Position numbers and translations under genes: made by a program | From: Trichobilharzia szidati | Lineage: Eukaryota; Platyhelminthes; Trematoda; Strigeidida; Schistosomatidae | NCBI GenBank assembly: GCA_944472155.2 | Contig: OX235277.1 | Span: 14,456,804 to 14,520,803 of the forward strand | Direction of reading: 5' to 3' | DNA length: 64,000 bases | Part shown: in pieces, positions 22,190 to 33,408 of the stretch | How positions within the stretch are numbered: the first letter of the stretch is position 1 | How the letters are laid out: the number at the start of each line of letters is the position of its first letter | The notes under the pieces: generated by a model | Database searches by the model: none | Seen by the model: only the letters and a program-made list of their open reading frames with translations | What the model was told of the DNA's origin: nothing

Positions 22190-23590
22190 CCAAGCGTGCT
22201 GTCAGCAAACCGCCACCTAACCAGACTCAGGAAAAATTAGGAAAGTATACTTGTCCTATTCTGTTTAAACTCAGTAATCTTAATGATGCTAGGAAATTCC
22301 AGTCGTCTTACAGCCTGATTAGTTCACCTACAACTTATGGTAACGTCAAACTTGCTCATTACCTAAAGCCATGTCAAAGACGTAGCCATGGAAGTGTATC
22401 AAGTGTCGCAAATACATACATAACTGTAGAATGTTTTACAAAAGACTCTCTCGCCTTCAATTTAAGTAAACATAATGCTACAGACACTCAAGAAAACGAA
22501 ATACCCTTAAAAATAAAGCTTAACCTAATAAACCCAACAGTGAAGCAACTATGATCTTGGACTTAGGTGCATCTTTAGAGTTATGCTCGCTAGACACATC
22601 ATCACCATCAGCTGCTAATACCACCACCAATGTTACGCAGAAGGCTAGGCCCGAGCATGTACCATTCAATAAAACATCCCCGAGTAGCACTCAGACTAGT
22701 GTGCACACAAAACGAAGTAAAATAACCCTGCTATACAGAATACCTGTACTCAGACCCGTCACTGATAGGTTTCTCAGCAGCAAAGCAACTCCCATCCTAC
22801 CATTAACGCAGAGAATCTGAATAAGTCTTCACACTACCATAAATATAACGTTAATGAAAAGAGAAGTAACCCGTCGATTCATCCAACTTCGAACTAATTT
22901 TCATCCGATAAACACAACAGACGCTATCTCTCTGGGCACCTTAAAATTAAGTCGAAACATTACAGGCAGGCATACACCTAACGCAACACAACTCTCCTAG
23001 CTATGCCTACTATAAACGAAAAGGTGATCCAGGGACCTCTACAACAAGGAACAAGCAGGTTAGACCTATTTCCTCAAGGTGACCTTCTGACTTACCATAT
23101 CCTCGAAAAACACCGGATACAAACTACCCAAGATCATCGATGGACTAATATTTACGAAAATAACTTAAACACACAAAATATTAGTCATAGCTGCGATGCA
23201 CGTAACTTTAATCCGGCATACTATTCACAAGAAATACCTACCTCCCCTTCATCCAATCTAAATTTTCTCAGCCAACACGAAATTTCAGCCTCGAAATTTA
23301 TGCAAACAGCACACATAATGTCAAGCCACTTATCACGGGAAGGGAGAGCGATGCATTTCATTTACGGTATTATGAACACCTCACACTCGCCAAAGTAACC
23401 AACGATAGCATCTCTCTCTGTGCTGATACTGGTGTAGTGCACTTTTCCAGCACTGCCAGTAAGTTGCCACCATCTGAGTTAGCATTCACCAAACAATCTA
23501 CTCCGAACTCTATTAACCTTGAGGATAGAGGTTTTAAAGATATATGCGATCTCACCATCATCCCTAACTATCTGTCTCATTCTGTCTAAA
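22190..23590 (+). pseudogene. Decayed CR1 ORF1 region (family W or a relative)
   Basis: At 22255-22370 the plus strand reads CPILFKLSNLNDARKFQSS then a YGNVKLAHYLK-like end, matching the RRM block of X (CPILFRFDS..AEQFRKSG..FKNVKI). Frames 22551-22820 and 23003-23398 follow, Ser/Thr/Asn/Gln/Tyr/His rich like the X and Y tails (LDLFPQGDLL, NPAYYSQEIPTSPSS). Several frame changes and stops. Similarity to other families stops at about 23590, where gypsy-flanking sequence begins. Confidence 0.6.
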
Positions 23591-24218
23591 GTCGAATGTT
23601 TTCAATGTGCTACATATATTTGCTGTTGCGAATGAGACGTTCATACTCTAATGCACACAGCAACACACATTTTGTGTAAAAAACGATATCTATCATTCCT
23701 AATGAAGAAATATGTAAAACTGTTCCACAGGTGCAATATCTTTCCTATATTTGTGCATTTCGACGGCACAGATGTGTGCAGTCTTCATCACTATACATAA
23801 TTTGTGCATATTCACTTAATTTAGTACAATGTGACAACTATGTTTCCTCATTCTAGCCTCACTTCAAGCATCTGTCGACATATTTTGTAGATTGTCAACA
23901 GGCACAGAGTTAGAGGCTGGCAAGTTTGGATATTATATCTGGAGCTCACATATCATTTTAGAGATTGTTCCTTCAAATTAACTTCATTACTGGAAAGTGT
24001 AGTGTCCTGAACAATAAGCTTGTACAGTTCTTGTCAGACATTACAAATGGACATACTGTACACAACTTTTGTTCAGGGTGTAGTGGACCTAGCAACTAAG
24101 TGTGCCTATACACGCAATTAAAAAGGACAGAAAAAATATTAACAAATACGTATATATAAGATATTCAGTTCACTTAAGTTAGTATACACAAAAATACTGA
24201 AGTTATTTGAAAGAAAAC

Positions 24219-25339
24219 TGTAATAGTAACAAAATACTCAAAATAAAGACTTACAAAATAATAGGGATGAAATTGTCCTTTCCTTGATTATGCAAAATCC
24301 TCAACTACCGTAGAGATGTCAACCGTCGGATCTCCTCCGCGTAGAGAAAAGCAGTTTGGAGCAAAATATTCTAATGTGGATGTGTCGATCAGTGCGAGAC
24401 AGAGTTGGTCGGCAGATGTAATGAGCGAGCAGCTGGAGAGAGAGAAACAGATTCGTTCGTTGCACGCGGTCCAAGGTTGAGTCCTTTCCATTCTCAAATA
24501 ACAACCACGATTTTCATTGGATTCCTTATTTTTCGAAGAACATATAATTTGATATGTTTTTCGTCCGCCATATGGCTCCTTCTCTTAGAAGTCCGGAGGC
24601 ACTGCTACTGACGATATGCAGTACAATTAAGAGAAGAAAAATAATTAAAGTGATACATAACACTATGGGAATACGCAAATTAGTGGAAAAGATTGTTTTA
24701 TTTTACGCTTTTGTGAATAGTTCGACATCAACTTCTGAACTGGAAGCGGGTGGTAGTCCAATGGATACATATTATGGAGAGTGAACACGCACACAAACCA
24801 CAACAAAATTCTTTAAATAAACACAGGTGCGTATACGTCAGCTCTGTAGGCATGACAAATGGATGAACAAACTGGTGGAAGAGATCAATGTTAATTGGAA
24901 CGATGGCGTCAAACTGAATGACACTAAGAATAGTAATAATGAATATAACGTCCGTGTGCGTCGGTGGCACAGTGGTTAGGACTCTCGCAGACCATGCACA
25001 TGGTCCGGGGTTCGATCCCCTGCCGGCGCACACCCGATATCTATGGTCGGCCTGAATTTGGGCTACCGATATCCATGCTGAAAATTCCACACTTGTACTG
25101 AAAATACGGTGTGGACACAAGCTGTAAATCAAAAAAATCAAACGGTGACCAATATAGTAGTAATTATGGGAGAATAGTTGTGAATGCATATATACACATA
25201 CACAGTACTGAGGTAAAAAATGGCGATACTTCGGGAGAAAAATGATATCGTACCTGACACAAATAAACGACGTTAATCAATAATTAACAACAATAATCAA
25301 CATGAGGGGGTAATAATGTATATGTAAAAAATTGTTACA
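24219..25339 (-). repeat. Gypsy LTR, left copy, with SINE inside
   Basis: Bounded by TGTAAC...ATTACA-type ends on the minus strand (plus strand TGTAATAGTAAC at 24219 and AATTGTTACA ending at 25339), starting 13 bases after the integrase stop. About 930 bases once the SINE at 24956-25139 is removed. The right copy (56855-57796) agrees in length. I found no second LTR for this element, so the ends are inferred. Confidence 0.55.
24956..25139 (+). mobile_element. tRNA-derived SINE, copy 1
   Basis: 184 bases. The first 74 (24957-25030) are tRNA-like: TGCGTCG pairs with CGGCGCA, an A-box-like TGGCACAGTGG, and a B box GGTTCGATCCC inside a GGGG/CCCC T-stem. The middle part folds as GACCAT/ATGGTC without a normal anticodon loop. 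The body has ATATC.ATG..CGGCCTG and ends GCTGTAAATC plus an A-rich tail. Absent from the matching LTR position at 57078-57084, so it is a true insertion. Second copy at 55886-56091. Confidence 0.75.
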
Positions 25340-25351
25340 ACCTTGAAAGTA

Positions 25352-26178
25352 TTAAACAGTAAAGTGTACAAAACGGGCAGGTTTATTAACCTGCCTGCCA
25401 CTACGAGTAAAGCAAGGGGGAGGTAGTATTATTGGCACCTCTGGAGCTATGGCGGTTTCTTGTTTGTCTGCTGAAGTCGCTGTTGTCATGGCATCGCCAT
25501 CTGTGTAAGCAGGTTTGAGTCTATCCACGGAGATCATCAGCTTTTTACCTTCTTTGTTCACAGTGAAATATTTCTCCGCATGATGAAGCACCTGGAATGG
25601 GACTTCATATGGAGGTTGTAGCACTTTCTTGACATTATCGATGCGTATAAATTTACAGGTTTGTAGATGTCTACTTACGTTTTCTCTGTGAGCAAATTGT
25701 CTCGGAGCTATTGGTTGAAGTTGCAACATTCGTCTGGTCATTTGATCAGAAAACACAGAAATATTCACATCTCGAGAGTTATGAGAGGCTACTAGCTCTC
25801 CTAGCAGTGTTAAATTAGTGTCGTAAACTAGTTGTGTGGGTATACAACCAAGGTCCTCATTAACAGTTGATCGGATGCTGAGCAAAATCAAAGGTAAATG
25901 GTCACTCCAGTGGGATGAATCTGATTGCGCCATCAAGGAGCTTCTTAACTGTCTGTGAAACCTTTCTACTAGGCCATTCGCTGCTGGATGACATGCAGTG
26001 GTGAGGATATGCTGCACATATGAACATATGTGAACTCGCGAAATAATGTCGATTGGAACTGAGCTCCTCTATCTGACGTAACTGTAGATAGAACACTATA
26101 ATTTGATATGTTTTTCGGCAGCCACAAGGGAAACATCTCATCCTCGTCCAAAGACAAGTCTACAACTGGAATAAACAA
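25352..26178 (-). pseudogene. Gypsy integrase C-terminal half, frameshifted
   Basis: The first frame (26178 down) has VTSDRGAQFQSTLFREF, holding the second Asp of the DDE triad. The second frame (26017-25352) has TACHPAANGLVERFHRQL, with the catalytic Glu, then SRHLQTC, HHAEKYFTVNKEGKKL, DRLKPAY and a TRSGRQVNKPARF end. One frame change near 26020. Upstream parts of pol, including the first Asp, are gone. The order is that of Ty3/gypsy integrases, such as the schistosome Boudicca group. Confidence 0.8.
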
Positions 26179-26605
26179 TCCCTAACAGTAGACACGAAAC
26201 CAATAGTGAAACGGATCTGTGGTTAAAGTTACAAGGTCGGAGAAAAGCACTATGACCACACATTTTTATAAATCCTTATCTGGATTCCTGTAACATACAA
26301 ACTCAACATTTTTTCACTGAAGCTGATTTTGATTTTCGTATATCTTACCGTTATCTCGAAATCTCTTAAAATTATCAGTAGGAGAAAGAAATAAATTCCA
26401 TTCGCTTTCACCGAAGCAATATTTGTGAAACGCTCGTAATCAGGTTTATATGATCAGCGCCCTCGCGGTACGTTCGAATTTGGTGACACTTTTGCACTTG
26501 TTTTCGCTGATATTCATTTTTCAGTACTGCTATATTATCAAAAATAATAATGGCTAAAACTCTGACAAGCGTATTCTTAGGAACTCTAGTAATCTAGAAA
26601 ATAGC

Positions 26606-27256
26606 TTGAGCCTATCTAGTAACGTATTATCATCCCTAAAATCAGCTATAATCAGTAGTTCACCCAATACAAACAGTTTCAACATAAAGCTAACCAGTGT
26701 AATACATGTGGAAGATATCCTGACAGCAAGGGCAGAGATTACTAACTCAGTCTGCATCATAAACGACATGCAGCTACAAATAAATGACCTTAGGACGAAA
26801 CTAAATCTACTTGACCCGGTACCAGAAACAATCTTCCATCTAAAAAAAGAACTGGGAGATCTCACTTTCCTGAGACTGTTTAAATTGAAGACTAAGCCAA
26901 CCGATGCTGAAATGAAACATGCTAAGGAGCTAGAGAACGCTATGGACTATCTATCGAGCGAAGTTGTTAAGAGACTTACTTCTAAACAGAACGCCACAGT
27001 GTACAACATACCTGACAATGAGTCCATAAAGTCGGTTCAGCACTCCTTGTTAAGGGCTGCAAACCTCTTAAGTACACCCTCTCAGTGTATCAGACTAAAT
27101 AAAAAAGAGTTAAACCGCACATGTCCCATACTTTTCAGGTTTGACAGTTGTATAATAGCCGAACAATTTAGGAAATCTGGAGATACTTTGGCCTCCACTA
27201 CGAAATTCAAAAATGTTAAGATAGTCTGGGACAAAACCCCAACCAACGACAGGTAG
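26606..27256 (+). pseudogene. X2 ORF1, RRM part
   Basis: Helical region then RRM-like block VYNIPDNESIKSVQHSLL, CPILFRFDS, AEQFRKSGDTLAS, FKNVKIVWDKTPTNDR, ending at TAG 27254-27256. The following region (27298 on) is open only in the -1 frame. The same frame break occurs in X3 (48825). Upstream the frame is closed by a stop near 26594, so the X3-type start (MGKISNK) is lost here. Confidence 0.7.
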
Positions 27257-27297
27257 CTAAAAATACCTTAGATACGAAGACGATTATACCACAAATC

Positions 27298-27938
27298 ATG
27301 AATAGCATCAGTGCAGAAGTGTTGAAGAACACTGAAGCACAAAGTGACACTTGCATTGTACTAGGTGAACAAACGACACGCGGAGGTGAATGGAAACCTA
27401 TAAAGGGCAGTAACACTGGAATGGGTCTCGAAGTTCGTGAGAACACCCCTAGGAAAGCTACCGACCCGGCACATGAGGTAGACATAGATGCTCCCGCTAC
27501 AGATAACCTAAAAATGTCGGCAGATAACACTGCACCCAGAGCCAAGCAAGGTAATCTCCCTGTAAAAGCTGAAAAGAAGTCCCCTAAAACAAGGGTCTCT
27601 CCACAGGCGTCCACATATCTCCCTTGTGACAAGCCCAACAAGGATCATGTAAGCCTAAAAAAGAGCTATGTACGCATTACGGCAGGTCCCATAAAGAAGA
27701 CGGAACACGAGAATGGAGGTGCTCTTCGTCGGAGTAAGAGTAGTAGACAAACTGTGGATGACAGACTACACGAGATGAAAGCTAACAGCAAAAATAGCTC
27801 TATCCACACAAAATCATACTCTAGCAGACACGCAAGGGGAGCCGAGCTGTTGAAACAGCAGAGTGAGACTCACAATTTCCGTAATAGCCTAGGTTGTAAT
27901 ATGCCTATAGGCTCATATAACCTGAGAACGGGACCCAG
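27298..27938 (+). pseudogene. X2 ORF1-region tail, interrupted by element S
   Basis: Begins MNSISAEVLKN, then a basic segment (AEKKSPKTRVSPQAS, SLKKSYVRITAGPIKK) and the Asn/Ser/Arg-rich tail up to SYNLRTGP, where element S is inserted. The continuation at 31767-32208 (for example ARNQYMQQDYFWLQQT, IPRNIT) is frameshifted near 31800 and ends at 32208. Confidence 0.7.
27929..27938. repeat. Target-site duplication of element S, left
   Basis: CGGGACCCAG, repeated exactly at 31757-31766 on the other side of the insertion. X3 carries the motif once (reversed, near 48150). Confidence 0.9.
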
Positions 27939-28115
27939 TTTATTTATTTATTTATTTATTTAAACGCATTAAAACTTGGTACACACAATAATAATAAAAC
28001 AACATAGATGAAAAAAAGGAAGACAGGAAAAGAAAAATATATATAAGTAGAGAACGAATAATGAACTTCATCTGGAAGGAAAACACTCATTCTTAACAGG
28101 TTCAAACAGTGTTCG

Positions 28116-28334
28116 TTAACTATCATCAGGAAGGGAAGAAAGAAGGAAATCGCAACACATTCGCCATTGATTACGATTCTTGGCCATATCCGATAACGTT
28201 TCGAGCCATCGATTTGAGCTATCTCTCAGACCCCAACCAGGGAGTCGTGACACACCAACCGATGCTAATCTAACACGAATATCCTTCATCCCACGACGCC
28301 ACGTCATGGACTGACCATCCCTCCGCCTTTTCAT
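28116..28334 (-). pseudogene. Element S C-terminal 72 residues, out of frame
   Basis: Continues the protein after the frameshift: KRRRDGQSMTWRRGMKD, SRLPGWGLRDSSNRWLETL, MAKNRNQWRMCCDFLL. This is the usual C-terminal end of this RTE type as I know it. It overlaps the main ORF by 4 bases. Confidence 0.7.
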
Positions 28335-31168
28335 CCCTTCCCAGGGCTAGCGAACAGAGACCTCTGGGATGACATTCGTAGCACATGCCCAAGCCACCGG
28401 AGCCGGTGTTTCCAGATGACGACACTCAATGAATGGTGATCTCCACTGTGTTCAAACACACGCCGCCGAACCTCAGAATTACTCACGCGATGATGCCATC
28501 GAACGCAAGCAATCCTGCGGAGACAGCGGTGATCGAACACGCAGAGTCGCCTCACATCCTCAGCTCGGAGAGGCCAGGTTTCACAGGCGTAGAGCAGCGC
28601 AGCCCGCACCGAAGCATTGTATACCCGACCTTTGACAGCCAGGCTAACGTCGCGACGGCGCCAGAGGTGGCTCAAATTGATGTATGCCACCCTAGCTTTC
28701 ATTATACGGTTGGAAATCTCATCCGTCACCCCTCCGCCAGCACTCACACAACTACCCAGATACACAAACTTATCGACAACTTCAAGCGGTTCACCCGCAA
28801 CAGTGAGTCCAGGTACAGGCTCCTGCCAATCTTGTAACAGTACTTTGCACTTAGACGGCGCAAAGCACATACCATACTTACAGACACTGATCGCCAACTG
28901 ATTGAGTGCGATTTGGGCAGCCTGCATGCTATCGCACAGTAAGACGATATCGTCTGCATACTCGAGGTCGAAAAGTCTATCTCCAGGTAGCAGATCTACA
29001 CCACCTTCACGCACATCCTTCAGAGCTGACTCCAGAATGTCATCGATGGCAAAGTTAAAGAGAAATGGTGAGATTGGGCAACCCTGTCTAACCCCACTGT
29101 TGGTTGGGAACAGTGGTGATAGTTGGTTGTATGCCCTCACTCTACCTGAGGTGTTTCTGTATAGGGCTTTCAAGATGTTAACAAATTTCTCAGGTACATC
29201 TCTCTCTAACAGACAGTTCCAGAGCACAGTTCTGTCCAACGAATCGAAGGCAGCCCTAATATCAAGAAACACAACGATCGTTGGCCTGCAATACGTGTGG
29301 CGGTGTTCCAACAACTGACGAAGGGTGAACACATGATCAATGCATCCACGACCTGAACGAAACCCAGCCTGCTCTTCGCGAATCAATCCTTCGCGTATTT
29401 TGCACAGTCTGCGAAGCATGACAGCAGCCAATGTTTTAGACGCAACTGGTAACAGACTGATACCCCTATGGTTGTCACAGGAATTACGTCGACCCTTTTT
29501 AAAGATGGGGACGATAATGGCTTCGTTCCACATTGATGGTACGCTCTCTGTCTCCCACACCCTCCTGAACAACCCAGTTAGAGCCATTATGAGAGTCTCG
29601 CCACCATCTTTAAAAAGAGCCGGGGGTAATTTGTCTGGGCCGGGCGCCTTATGGCGTTTCAGAACTTGGAGTTCCTTACGGACCTCCGCTTCGGTGGGTG
29701 GGTCGGTACTAACCGACCAAGGAGCACCCGGGCTAATGATAGTAGACAATGAAGCTGGTGGCCAGCTGAACTGCTTCCCGAAGTGCTCTGCCCAGCGTTC
29801 CAGGCGTCTCTTCAGGCTGGTAATTGGAGTGCCATCTGCCTCACAGACCGTCTCGCTGACACCTTGTTTCTTGCTGCCGGTGGCTCGTATGAGTTGGAAC
29901 AGCTTCCGACTGTTGCCAGATGCAGCAGCTGACTCCATCTCATACGCACGTTCTGACCACCAGGCTTCGCGGTCCTTACGTAAACACTGTCTAATCTTGC
30001 GCGTGAGCGCCTTTCGCTGATTGTTGTATTCACTGCCAGCCGGAATGGACCGGCGTTCATCCATGAGTTGCAAGGAACTCGCAGAAACCCAGTGGTTGTT
30101 AGCGGAGCATTCTTTCAAGCCGCAAGCGGCTACACTCGCCTTTTGCATGGCACCTTGCACATGAAGCCAGTGTTCATCTATACTACTTGGGGGGTTGCTG
30201 GCAAGCATTGTTTTCAACTCGTTCTGATATTTCAAAGAAGTAGCAGGTGCTACTAGTTTGCTCACATCAACGCTTAGACGACGGTTTTTACGAACCCCAC
30301 CAAATCGCAAGACGAACTTGGCACACACTAACGCATGATCGGAGTCCAGGCATGTGCTCCAGAAGGAGCGACAGTCTTGTATGCATCCTCGCCATCGGAA
30401 ACTGACCGCAATATGATCAATCTGAGTCCAAGCTTGCTTCGCAGAGGGAGGACGCCAGGTAGCGCTACGGCGATGGCTGTGCCGGAAGTTGGTGCTGGCT
30501 AGAAATAGGTTGTGATCCGCGCAAAGCTGCAGAAGACGGTCCCCATTATCTGACCTGCGACCATGTAGTCCCCACTGACCACCTAGACGACTCTCCTCTG
30601 AGCTTAGACGCCCGACCTGTGCGTTCAAGTCCCCAGCTAGCACTACGATATCCCTCCGACCCGCCTGTTTCAACAGATCGCTCAGTTGGTAGTAAAACTC
30701 ATCCTTCATTGCATCCGGGCTGCAATCCGTCGGTGCATAGGCAGAGACAACAAATAGACACCGCCTATCTGGCCTACTACTCCTTACTTTCGTATAACCT
30801 TCCAGCCTCACAGCACATAAACGACTGTTAGTGGGAATCCAGTCGAGCAGTGCAGCTTCGGCTCTAGCGCTCAGTGCGACACCGACACCGGCTACGCCGG
30901 ATGCTGATGCCACAGGGTCCCCGGATAAGCGCAGGTGGTACGTACTACTAGAACTTCCAGATGGAGAGGACAGTCGAAGCACTTCACTGGGATCTTGAAT
31001 GCGGGTCTCTGAAATGCAGCAGACATCGATAGCGAGGCTTTCCAAAGTTCTTGCCAACCCTGCCTGTTGTCCGATTTGCATCAGCGTCCGAACATTGTAG
31101 GTAGCCAGCTTGAACGCAGCACGCGGTTTCAGGATATCTGTGTTAGAAGTCACATTGGGGACAGCCAT
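28331..31168 (-). CDS. Element S endonuclease/reverse transcriptase (nearly intact)
   Basis: 945 codons. Endonuclease: FKLATYNVRTLMQIGQQ, CCISETRIQD, VLAGDLNAQVG, WTQIDHIAVS and SDHALV, all expected active-site positions present. RT: WNEAIIVPIFKKGRRNSCDN, QAGFRSGRGCIDHVFTLRQL; motif A FLDIRAAFDSLDR; motif B SGVRQGCPISPFLFN; motif C EYADDIVLL; YLGSCVSAGG; LLYACETWPL; HRLRWLGHVLRM. It ends at a TGA just after SPGKG; a 1-base loss in a G/A run there (28328-28334) throws the last ~72 residues out of frame. Probably mobile until recently; whether the truncated protein works is unknown. Confidence 0.9.
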   Translation of the reverse strand: MAVPNVTSNTDILKPRAAFKLATYNVRTLMQIGQQAGLARTLESLAIDVCCISETRIQDPSEVLRLSSPSGSSSSTYHLRLSGDPVASASGVAGVGVALSARAEAALLDWIPTNSRLCAVRLEGYTKVRSSRPDRRCLFVVSAYAPTDCSPDAMKDEFYYQLSDLLKQAGRRDIVVLAGDLNAQVGRLSSEESRLGGQWGLHGRRSDNGDRLLQLCADHNLFLASTNFRHSHRRSATWRPPSAKQAWTQIDHIAVSFRWRGCIQDCRSFWSTCLDSDHALVCAKFVLRFGGVRKNRRLSVDVSKLVAPATSLKYQNELKTMLASNPPSSIDEHWLHVQGAMQKASVAACGLKECSANNHWVSASSLQLMDERRSIPAGSEYNNQRKALTRKIRQCLRKDREAWWSERAYEMESAAASGNSRKLFQLIRATGSKKQGVSETVCEADGTPITSLKRRLERWAEHFGKQFSWPPASLSTIISPGAPWSVSTDPPTEAEVRKELQVLKRHKAPGPDKLPPALFKDGGETLIMALTGLFRRVWETESVPSMWNEAIIVPIFKKGRRNSCDNHRGISLLPVASKTLAAVMLRRLCKIREGLIREEQAGFRSGRGCIDHVFTLRQLLEHRHTYCRPTIVVFLDIRAAFDSLDRTVLWNCLLERDVPEKFVNILKALYRNTSGRVRAYNQLSPLFPTNSGVRQGCPISPFLFNFAIDDILESALKDVREGGVDLLPGDRLFDLEYADDIVLLCDSMQAAQIALNQLAISVCKYGMCFAPSKCKVLLQDWQEPVPGLTVAGEPLEVVDKFVYLGSCVSAGGGVTDEISNRIMKARVAYINLSHLWRRRDVSLAVKGRVYNASVRAALLYACETWPLRAEDVRRLCVFDHRCLRRIACVRWHHRVSNSEVRRRVFEHSGDHHSLSVVIWKHRLRWLGHVLRMSSQRSLFASPGKG

Positions 31169-31756
31169 TTTGAGGACTACTCACTAACATCTCGAAACGA
31201 CACAGATAGGCTAGGAATCCAAACAAAGGCGAAAGGCTGTCGAAGGTTAAGAAGTCAAGGTTAGGAAAGGTAAAATACAGGAAACTAAGTATAAAAATAA
31301 AAGTAAGGTTGGAAAGAGATATATCAACTGGGACATCATTACTGCTTGAGAGCATTGTTAAGAGCGCGCGATGAGTTTCACTGATAGTTTGTTGCTTCAT
31401 TTAATTAATTGTGTGAGGGCTGAGATACTGCCCGGGCGCCCAAACCGAAGCAGGTGGTTTTCTTAAGGGACCACCCCCCGAGCCTTTGACTTGGAGTCTA
31501 ATCCGCAAGGCAGCGGAGCAGCGTCAGGTGCTGCGTTCCCATGGTTGCCGGTGACCCATATGGGTTCGTACGCCATTTGATCCTATTGGATTCTGGAGCC
31601 CATGTACCCCATGGTAACTGCTTTTAGTCTAACCGCTATCCAAACAACCTTCCTGGCATGGTAGGACCTGCAGGGACATGAGTCCCAGCCAGTTTAGCTT
31701 GTTGGGTCACTGCGGCATTCAAGCCCGACCACCACGGCAAGGTAGCAGTTATCGGC

Positions 31757-31766
31757 CGGGACCCAG
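31757..31766. repeat. Target-site duplication of element S, right
   Basis: CGGGACCCAG, identical to 27929-27938; X2 resumes immediately after it. Confidence 0.9.
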
Positions 31767-33308
31767 AATAAATAATGAAAACACATGGGCTACTAGACGG
31801 GACATCACTAGTTACTATATGAACGGAAATGCATACTTGAACCCTCGTAGTAGTTAGGTAAAGCCCCATCGACATAACGGGTATAGATTGAATCACGGTC
31901 CTTCTATGTACATGCACGAAATGAGTCCACAAATGTACAACTGCGAAAGACTTGGCACGCACTACCCTCAGAACCACCTAGAAACAAGTTATTTAGGCCC
32001 CGTAAATAACAATCTGAATAGTGAAACAGGTTATCTAATTTCGAGGAATGATTCCAGATACCCACGTAATGAGGCCAGAAACCAATATATGCAACAGGAT
32101 TATTTTTGGCTGCAGCAAACAAGAGCCCCTCTTGCAGCACAGTTTGTTCAGGAAATAGTAGACACACTGACAATCTCTCATCTGAGAATCCCTCGGAACA
32201 TAACATAGGCAACCAGGAGTTAGGGCTAGTAACAAGAAAACCCACTAATTACACTGGTTTTCCGAAAATTATGCTCTTAAATGCTCGATCTCTCCTTAAC
32301 AAAATAACTTCCCTTCGCAGCTTGGTATACATGGAACGGTCAACACCGATACTGGTAACTGAAACTTGGCTAACTAATCATATACCTGACACAAAGCTGA
32401 TAATTGATAACTATGACATCCACAGGAATGATAGAGTGGACAAAAGAGGAGGCGGGTGTCTAATATATGCTTCTAAATCTACTGACCCCAATACTTTCAC
32501 AAACCTAACTATCGACAAACTCCCAGAATCTAAGTGGATAAGCATCCACACGAATGAAAATAAAATTCTAGTGGGATGTATATACAGAGCTCCCAGCAGC
32601 CCTAAAATGACTGATACGGTTATCGCAGAAATACTAGAGCATGTACCTACTCTGGAATTCGACTACAAAATAATTTGTGGTGATTTTAACCTCCCCGGAG
32701 TGAACTGGGATACCTGCACTGAACATTGAATCTATGACGAGCTCCTAGAAGCTATAGATGTAGGAGGATGTAAGCAGTGTGTACGCCTCCCAACACGACA
32801 TAACAATATTCTCGACTTAGTCCTCTGCCAAAAAATAGAGCCGATCTCGATAGAGGTGGGGGATAAACTCGACAACAGTGATCACAACATACTGTACTGC
32901 ACCCTACCTCTTCAACTAACAACTAAACACACACCTAAAAATTCCCCGGTTCACTATCAATATAGGGACTACAGAAATGCCGACTGGGAATTCCTACCAA
33001 CGCTCTTGAGAAGCTCTGACTGGGATGAATACTTTACCAATGATAACTTAGAAGTAACACTTGGTACCTTCTACAAGACGGTCAGTTCGGTAAGAGATAC
33101 AATCGCACCCTTAAAGTCTGCCTTAAGGACACCAACTCTTTTCATAGACCGCAAAACGCGATTAAAACTAAGGAAATTGAAAAGGAAATTTTATTTATAT
33201 AAAGAATTTAGTGCACTACACCAGATACATGAAACATTTAAAAATCTTGAGCAGAGACATAAAATGAAGGCACAACTCAAGGAAAATAAAGCCCTAGGGG
33301 GCACCTCT
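31767..33308 (+). pseudogene. X2 after element S: ORF1 tail and ORF2 endonuclease, cut by the gap
   Basis: ORF1 tail to 32208, then the endonuclease from MLLNARSLLNK (32272): TETWL, RGGGCLIY, GCIYRAPSS, ICGDFNLPGVNWD, then TGA at 32727-32729. The same frame continues 42 codons to 32855 and on through GDKLDNSDHNILYC to the N run. The TGA matches those in X1 (3970) and X3 (47168). RT lost at the gap. Confidence 0.8.
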
Positions 33309-33408
33309 NNNNNNNNNNNNNNNNNNNNNNNNNNNNNNNNNNNNNNNNNNNNNNNNNNNNNNNNNNNNNNNNNNNNNNNNNNNNNNNNNNNNNNNNNNNN
33401 NNNNNNNN
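33309..33408. other. Assembly gap of 100 N
   Basis: Exactly 100 N, a conventional gap of unknown size. Left edge: middle of X2 ORF2. Right edge: middle of a family Y 3' UTR and the first base of the right inverted arm. Confidence 1.

Larger units (their letters stand above)
23591..26460 (-). mobile_element. Ty3/gypsy element 3' part and flank, left copy
   Basis: Minus strand: integrase end (26178-25352), an LTR (25339-24219) and ~630 bases of downstream flank (24218-23591). The whole block pairs, inverted, with 55417-58233 plus 61394-61857 at about 85-90 percent. Because the flank is shared too, the two are an old segmental duplication and not separate insertions. CR1 X2 interrupts it at 26461. 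Gag, protease and RT are absent. Confidence 0.7.
27939..31756 (-). mobile_element. Full-length RTE-group retrotransposon, element S (SR3/Perere-3-like)
   Basis: 3818 bases, minus strand, bracketed by an exact 10-base target duplication. 5' UTR 31756-31169, ORF 31168-28331 plus a frameshifted C-terminal piece to 28116, 3' UTR and an (AAATA)n/(TTTAT)n-type tail at 27939-27961. It is visibly richer in G and C than its surroundings. Single-ORF APE-RT structure with a short tandem tail is typical of the RTE clade. The good preservation and perfect target repeat imply recent insertion, later than X2. Confidence 0.9.
26461..33308 (+). mobile_element. CR1 family X, copy 2 (X2), split by an RTE
   Basis: Starts with CCTCGCGGTACG at 26461, the same 5' end as X3. 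Continues to 27938, is interrupted by element S (27939-31756 plus a 10-base target repeat), resumes at 31767 and runs to the N gap at 33309, at a point equal to X3 46598. About 98-99 percent identical to X3. It lies in gypsy-flank sequence whereas X3 lies in element P, so the two are independent insertions. Confidence 0.85.

Noticed and set aside
24957..25030. Possible functional tRNA gene
   Set aside because: Acceptor and T arms pair well, but there is no proper anticodon arm, and the sequence continues into a SINE body with a second diverged copy at 55886-56091.
27939..27961. CRISPR-like or satellite array
   Set aside because: Simple TTTA microsatellite forming the 3' tail of element S; no spacer-repeat structure anywhere in the window.
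28429..30256. Several long plus-strand frames across 28429-30256
   Set aside because: They are antisense shadows of the GC-rich RT gene of element S.
31400..31756. HDV-like ribozyme at the 5' end of element S
   Set aside because: Some non-LTR elements have one, and CCGA/TCGG can pair near the end, but I could not build the double pseudoknot with convincing P1-P4 lengths.
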